Shown: in pieces, positions 60,625-64,000 of the stretch | Position numbering within the stretch: position 1 is the stretch's first letter | Layout: the number at the start of each line of letters is the position of its first letter | Origin: Alkalispirillum mobile | GTDB taxonomy: Bacteria > Pseudomonadota > Gammaproteobacteria > Nitrococcales > Halorhodospiraceae | Assembly: GCF_003664325.1 (NCBI RefSeq) | Contig: NZ_RCDA01000001.1 | Coordinates: 434,001 to 498,000 of the forward strand | Length of the DNA stretch: 64,000 bases | Direction: 5' to 3' | Program-made: the position numbers and the translations under genes | The notes under the pieces: model-generated | Database searches by the model: none | What the model saw: only the letters and a program-made list of their open reading frames with translations | What the model was told of the DNA's origin: nothing

Positions 60625-62814
60625 ATGACTCAACGTATCGAAGTCGGCGGCCTGCAAGTCGCCCAAGAACTCTACGACCTGGTTGCCAAGGAGATCGCTC
60701 CGGCCACCGGCGTGGACGCGGATGGTTTCTGGACCCACCTGGGCGCCATCGTACGCGATCTGGGCCCCCGCAACCGTGAGCTGCTGCAAAAGCGGGACGA
60801 AATGCAGCAAGCCATCGACAAGTGGCACCTGGAGCGCAAGGGCCAGGCCCACGATGCGAACGCCTACAAGGCGTTCCTCGAGGAGATCGGCTACCTGCAG
60901 CCGGAGGGCGAGGACTTCCAGGCCACCACGGAAAACGTTGACCCGGAGATCGCCGAGATCGCCGGCCCCCAGCTGGTGGTGCCGATCAATAACGCCCGCT
61001 TTGCCCTGAACGCCGCCAACGCCCGCTGGGGCAGCCTGTACGACGCGCTGTACGGCTCCGACGTGCTGCCCGAGGACGGCGGGGCGGAGAAAGGCACCAG
61101 CTACAACCCGGTGCGCGGCAAGAAGGTCATGGAGTACGCCGGCCAGGTGCTGGACCAGGTAGCCCCGCTGGCCCAGGGCAAGCACGGCGATGTGGTCGCC
61201 TACAAATTGGCTGACGAGGCGGGCGTGAAGCGCCTGCAGGCCAAGCTCGCCGACGGCAGCGAAACCGGGCTGGCCGACCCCGAAGCCCTGGCCGGCTACA
61301 ACGGTGCCGAGGACGATCCCACCGTCCTGCTGCTGCGTCACAATAACCTGCACGTGGAAATCCAGATCGACCGCGATCACCTGATCGGCAAAGACCACCC
61401 GGCCGGCGTCAAGGACGTGGTCATGGAGGCGGCGGTGACCGCCATCATGGACTGCGAGGACTCCGTGGCCGCGGTGGACGCCGAGGACAAGACCCAGGTC
61501 TACCGCAACTGGCTGGGGCTGATGAACGGCGACCTGGAGACCAGCCTGGAGAAGGGCGGCAAGACCATCCAGCGTAAGCTGAACGCCGACCGCGACTACA
61601 TCGGCGCCGATGGCCGCGCCATCACCCTGCCCGGCCGCAGCATGATGCTGATCCGTAACGTCGGCCACCTGATGACCACGCCGGCCGTCCTGGACGCCGA
61701 CGGCAACGAGATCCCCGAGGGCATCCTCGATGGAATGGTCACCGCCCTGGTCGCCCTGTACGACCTGAAGGGCCTGGGCAAGTACCGCAACTCCCGCACC
61801 GGCAGCATGTACATCGTGAAGCCGAAGATGCACGGCCCGGAAGAGGTGGCCTTTGCGGTGGAGCTGTTCGGTCGCATCGAGGATGCGCTGGGCATGGAGC
61901 GCAACACCCTCAAGATCGGCGTCATGGACGAGGAGCGGCGCACCACCGTCAACCTCAAGGCCTGCATCCGCGAGGCCAAAGAGCGCATCATCTTCATCAA
62001 CACCGGCTTCCTGGATCGCACCGGCGACGAGATGCACACCTCCATGGAGGCCGGCCCGATGATCCGCAAGGCCGAGATGAAGGGCTCCCGCTGGCTGAAC
62101 GCCTACGAGGACTGGAACGTGGATATCGGCCTGGAGTGCGGGCTGCGCGGCCGCGCCCAGATCGGCAAGGGCATGTGGACCATGCCGGACCTGATGAAGG
62201 GCATGATGGAGGCCAAGATCGGCCATCCGAAGGCCGGTGCCAACTGCGCCTGGGTGCCCTCGCCCACCGCGGCTGCGCTGCACGCCATCCACTACCACCA
62301 GGTCAACGTGGCCGAGGTGCAGGATCAGCTGGCCGGTCAGCGGCGCGCCGCCCTGGATGACCTGCTGACCATCCCGCTGGAGGCCAACCCCAGCTGGTCC
62401 GCCGAGGAGATCCAGCAGGAGCTGGACAACAACTGCCAGGGCATCCTCGGCTACGTGGTCCGCTGGGTCGACCAGGGCATCGGCTGCTCCAAGGTGCCGG
62501 ACATCAACAACGTCGGCCTGATGGAGGACCGTGCCACCCTGCGGATCGCCAGCCAGCTGCTGGCCAACTGGCTGCACCACGGTATCTGCTCCGAGGAGCA
62601 GATCATGGAGACCATGAAGCGCATGGCCAAGGTGGTGGACGAACAGAACGCCGGTGACCCCAGCTACCGGCCCATGGCCGCCGACTACGACGGCAGCGTC
62701 GCCTTCCAGGCGGCCTGCGAGCTGGTGCTCAAGGGCAAGGAACAGCCCAGCGGCTACACCGAGCCGGTCCTGCACCGCCGCCGCCAGGAGGCCAAGGCCA
62801 AGTTCGGTGCCTGA
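60625..62814 (+). CDS. glcB: Malate synthase G
   Basis: A 729-residue monomeric malate synthase that condenses glyoxylate with acetyl-CoA. Length and domain order agree with isoform G. Conserved blocks include '[14 protein letters not shown]' near 274-287, the '[15 protein letters not shown]' segment, '[12 protein letters not shown]' with the lysine and histidine of the active-site region, and the C-terminal '[19 protein letters not shown]' helical plug. It works in the glyoxylate bypass or glycolate use; the upstream giant oxidoreductase may supply glyoxylate if it acts on glycolate (inference). The start follows a GAGGAG site, and an efficient terminator follows. Confidence 0.97.
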   Translation: MTQRIEVGGLQVAQELYDLVAKEIAPATGVDADGFWTHLGAIVRDLGPRNRELLQKRDEMQQAIDKWHLERKGQAHDANAYKAFLEEIGYLQPEGEDFQATTENVDPEIAEIAGPQLVVPINNARFALNAANARWGSLYDALYGSDVLPEDGGAEKGTSYNPVRGKKVMEYAGQVLDQVAPLAQGKHGDVVAYKLADEAGVKRLQAKLADGSETGLADPEALAGYNGAEDDPTVLLLRHNNLHVEIQIDRDHLIGKDHPAGVKDVVMEAAVTAIMDCEDSVAAVDAEDKTQVYRNWLGLMNGDLETSLEKGGKTIQRKLNADRDYIGADGRAITLPGRSMMLIRNVGHLMTTPAVLDADGNEIPEGILDGMVTALVALYDLKGLGKYRNSRTGSMYIVKPKMHGPEEVAFAVELFGRIEDALGMERNTLKIGVMDEERRTTVNLKACIREAKERIIFINTGFLDRTGDEMHTSMEAGPMIRKAEMKGSRWLNAYEDWNVDIGLECGLRGRAQIGKGMWTMPDLMKGMMEAKIGHPKAGANCAWVPSPTAAALHAIHYHQVNVAEVQDQLAGQRRAALDDLLTIPLEANPSWSAEEIQQELDNNCQGILGYVVRWVDQGIGCSKVPDINNVGLMEDRATLRIASQLLANWLHHGICSEEQIMETMKRMAKVVDEQNAGDPSYRPMAADYDGSVAFQAACELVLKGKEQPSGYTEPVLHRRRQEAKAKFGA

Positions 62815-62849
62815 TTAACCGGCCCGAAACGGCCTACCCGGCCCTTCTG

Positions 62850-62878
62850 AAAAGCCCGGCTCCGGCCGGGCTTTTTTT
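62850..62878 (+). terminator. Rho-independent terminator after glcB
   Basis: AAAGCCCGGC, loop TCCG and GCCGGGCTTT run into seven T residues. It lies 36 bases after the glcB stop. Confidence 0.95.
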
Positions 62879-62913
62879 GTTGTGCCGCGCCGCGAATTCC
62901 GGTGTGGCCCGGC

Positions 62914-63567
62914 CTAATCCAACGGCTCACACGGCCCGATAGCGGAGGGGTTGGCGCTGGGGTCGAGGAAAGGCCGCTGCAACAGGTACCCCCCATACTG
63001 GCGAACCTCAGCCCAGAGAAAATCACTCTTGGCACGCATCCCCTGGAAGCGGCTGGTGGCGGTGGGCGACGGATGGGCGTCCAGGCCCAGGTCCCGCGCC
63101 ATGGTCACGGCGCGGCGCAGGTGCAGCGGGTCGCTGACGACCAGCACCCGCCCGATGGCCTCCGATTCCACAATCGCGGCCGCGCCCCGCAGGTTATTCA
63201 GGGTATCCGCCGAGGCCTGTTCGCAGAGGACATCCGTTGCCGGCACCCCGTGGTGGATGGCGTAGCGGGCACCGGCTACCGATTCGGCCAGCGGCTCGCC
63301 CGGCGCCTGTCCGCCGGTGAAGATGAGCAGTTCGACCCGCCCCGCTTCGTACAGGCTGACAGCGTGCCGGATGCGTTCGCGGAAAACCGGAGAAGGGCGC
63401 CCGTTCCAGGCCGCGGCCCCCAGAATGATCGCCGCATCGGCGGGGGCGTTGTCGTCGCGATGACCAAACCACCAGATATTGGCCGCCAGCATCGCCACCA
63501 CCAATAACGGCAATAACACCAGCAGCAGGGCTGCTCGCAGCCCACGGGACACGCCGCGCACCGTCAA
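62914..63567 (-). CDS. SanA/YdcF-like DUF218 envelope protein
   Basis: A 217-residue protein with one N-terminal membrane helix (about 8-30) and a DUF218 domain. Family motifs are 'DAAIILGAAAWNGRPSPVF' near 46-64, 'LLIFTGGQAPGEPLAES' and the histidine in 'VVSDPLHLRRAV'. SanA of E. coli affects vancomycin tolerance at high temperature and envelope permeability, and others handle nucleotides or peptidoglycan precursors. The start is a TTG at 63567 behind AAGGGGG; a GTG two codons later is an alternative. A much longer open frame runs on upstream into dacB but has no match. It is 52 bases downstream of dacB. Confidence 0.82.
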   Translation of the reverse strand: MTVRGVSRGLRAALLLVLLPLLVVAMLAANIWWFGHRDDNAPADAAIILGAAAWNGRPSPVFRERIRHAVSLYEAGRVELLIFTGGQAPGEPLAESVAGARYAIHHGVPATDVLCEQASADTLNNLRGAAAIVESEAIGRVLVVSDPLHLRRAVTMARDLGLDAHPSPTATSRFQGMRAKSDFLWAEVRQYGGYLLQRPFLDPSANPSAIGPCEPLD

Positions 63568-63619
63568 GCGATTCCCCCTTCGCCAAGGGCGATACCAGGC
63601 GCCTCGGCTTGTGGCCCGA

Positions 63620-64000
63620 CTACTGCCGAAATGCCCATCGAAGCACGGCCTCCTGAATCTCCTGGCCCGGCCCCTGATGGGCACCGGGGTGATTGACCAG
63701 CACCACCGCCAGCAGCGGCTCGCCCCCCTCATCCGGACGAACATAGCCGGCGACCGCTGCCACGTCATTAAGCCTGCCGGTCTTGAGATGCATCCGCCCC
63801 CGCTCCGGCCCCTCGTCGAAGCGGCGCTGAAGCGTGCCGTCCAGCCCCGCAATGGCCAGCGACGAGACAAATTCCGGCATCCACGGATGCTCCCAGGCCA
63901 GCGCCAGCAGCTGGGCCACCTGGCGGGCGGTGATACGGGTGTTACGGGACAGGCCCGCGCCGTTATCCATCACCACACCGTCGGTATCCATACCGAGCTC
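63620..64000 (-). CDS. dacB: D-alanyl-D-alanine carboxypeptidase/endopeptidase DacB (PBP4), C-terminal part
   Basis: The frame is open to the right edge, so only the last 126 residues are visible and the N-terminal catalytic Ser is outside the window. The visible piece holds the SxN motif in 'GLSRNTRITARQVAQLL' and the KTG box in 'MHLKTGRLNDVAAVAGYV', both penicillin-binding-fold elements of PBP4. The enzyme trims cross-links and pentapeptides of murein in the periplasm. It precedes the DUF218 gene on the same strand, and both could act in the envelope. Confidence 0.9.
   Translation of the reverse strand, partial: ELGMDTDGVVMDNGAGLSRNTRITARQVAQLLALAWEHPWMPEFVSSLAIAGLDGTLQRRFDEGPERGRMHLKTGRLNDVAAVAGYVRPDEGGEPLLAVVLVNHPGAHQGPGQEIQEAVLRWAFRQ

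Noticed and set aside
60610-62775. A 721-residue open frame on the minus strand
   Set aside because: Antisense to malate synthase G and without recognisable domains.

Overview
The window is strongly GC-rich DNA from a gammaproteobacterium. Two tandem high-potential iron-sulfur protein (HiPIP) genes with Tat signals, a RegB/RegA redox two-component pair next to cydDC, acidic proteins and gammaproteobacterial gene sets (thrH, hrpA, prc, pepN, DUF6231) suggest a haloalkaliphilic member of the Ectothiorhodospiraceae (Alkalilimnicola/Halorhodospira type). That placement is inference from protein character, not a database match. I see no insertion sequence, prophage, integrase or CRISPR array. The window reads as a conserved chromosomal segment rather than a mobile island.

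Layout. 1-3.8 kb: the 3' part of a ChaN-like/PDZ gene, two HiPIP genes each followed by a hairpin terminator, a small HTH protein, a DUF6231 protein and an alpha/beta hydrolase. 3.9-9.9 kb: pepN, the tail-specific protease prc and an enoyl-CoA hydratase/isomerase-family hydrolase. 10-13 kb: an unknown protein behind a near-consensus promoter, a membrane protein, tRNA-Ser(UGA), a DMT transporter and a cysteine-poor DksA. 13-18.6 kb (minus strand): a tightly overlapping operon of a 42-residue membrane protein, an acyl-CoA synthetase/ACP/acyltransferase fusion and two membrane-linked GTPases. 18.7-23.6 kb: MarC, a GT4 glycosyltransferase, PAP2, and an operon of a glutamine amidotransferase, a queuosine-tRNA mannosyltransferase-like protein and MobB. 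23.6-27.4 kb: Smr protein, ArfB, a frameshifted methyltransferase, YaiI and RhlE.

27.6-37 kb is signalling-rich: an HDOD protein with a receiver/PAS/GGDEF/EAL protein, then (after a Cys/Met-metabolism PLP enzyme and a YbhB protein) a KaiB gene followed by two more PAS/GGDEF diguanylate cyclases. 37-45 kb: HrpA, a phosphoesterase, ThrH, a Bax-inhibitor-1 protein, a DamX-like AAA/SPOR protein and tRNA-Glu(UUC). 45-64 kb: a giant FAD/Fe-S oxidoreductase, a MATE exporter, a periplasmic DUF151-PDZ protein, regA-regB divergent from cydD-cydC, a large GGDEF/EVL sensor, malate synthase G, a SanA/YdcF-like protein and the 3' part of dacB.

How the genes fit together. Respiratory redox balance links HiPIPs, RegBA, CydDC and the FAD/Fe-S oxidoreductase. 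Cyclic-di-GMP turnover is represented by four GGDEF proteins, one of them in a run with KaiB. Stringent control is represented by DksA and by tRNA promoters with GC-rich discriminators. The best candidates for under-described biology are the KaiB-diguanylate cyclase run (33.6-37.0 kb) and the lipid-activation/GTPase operon (13.0-18.6 kb).
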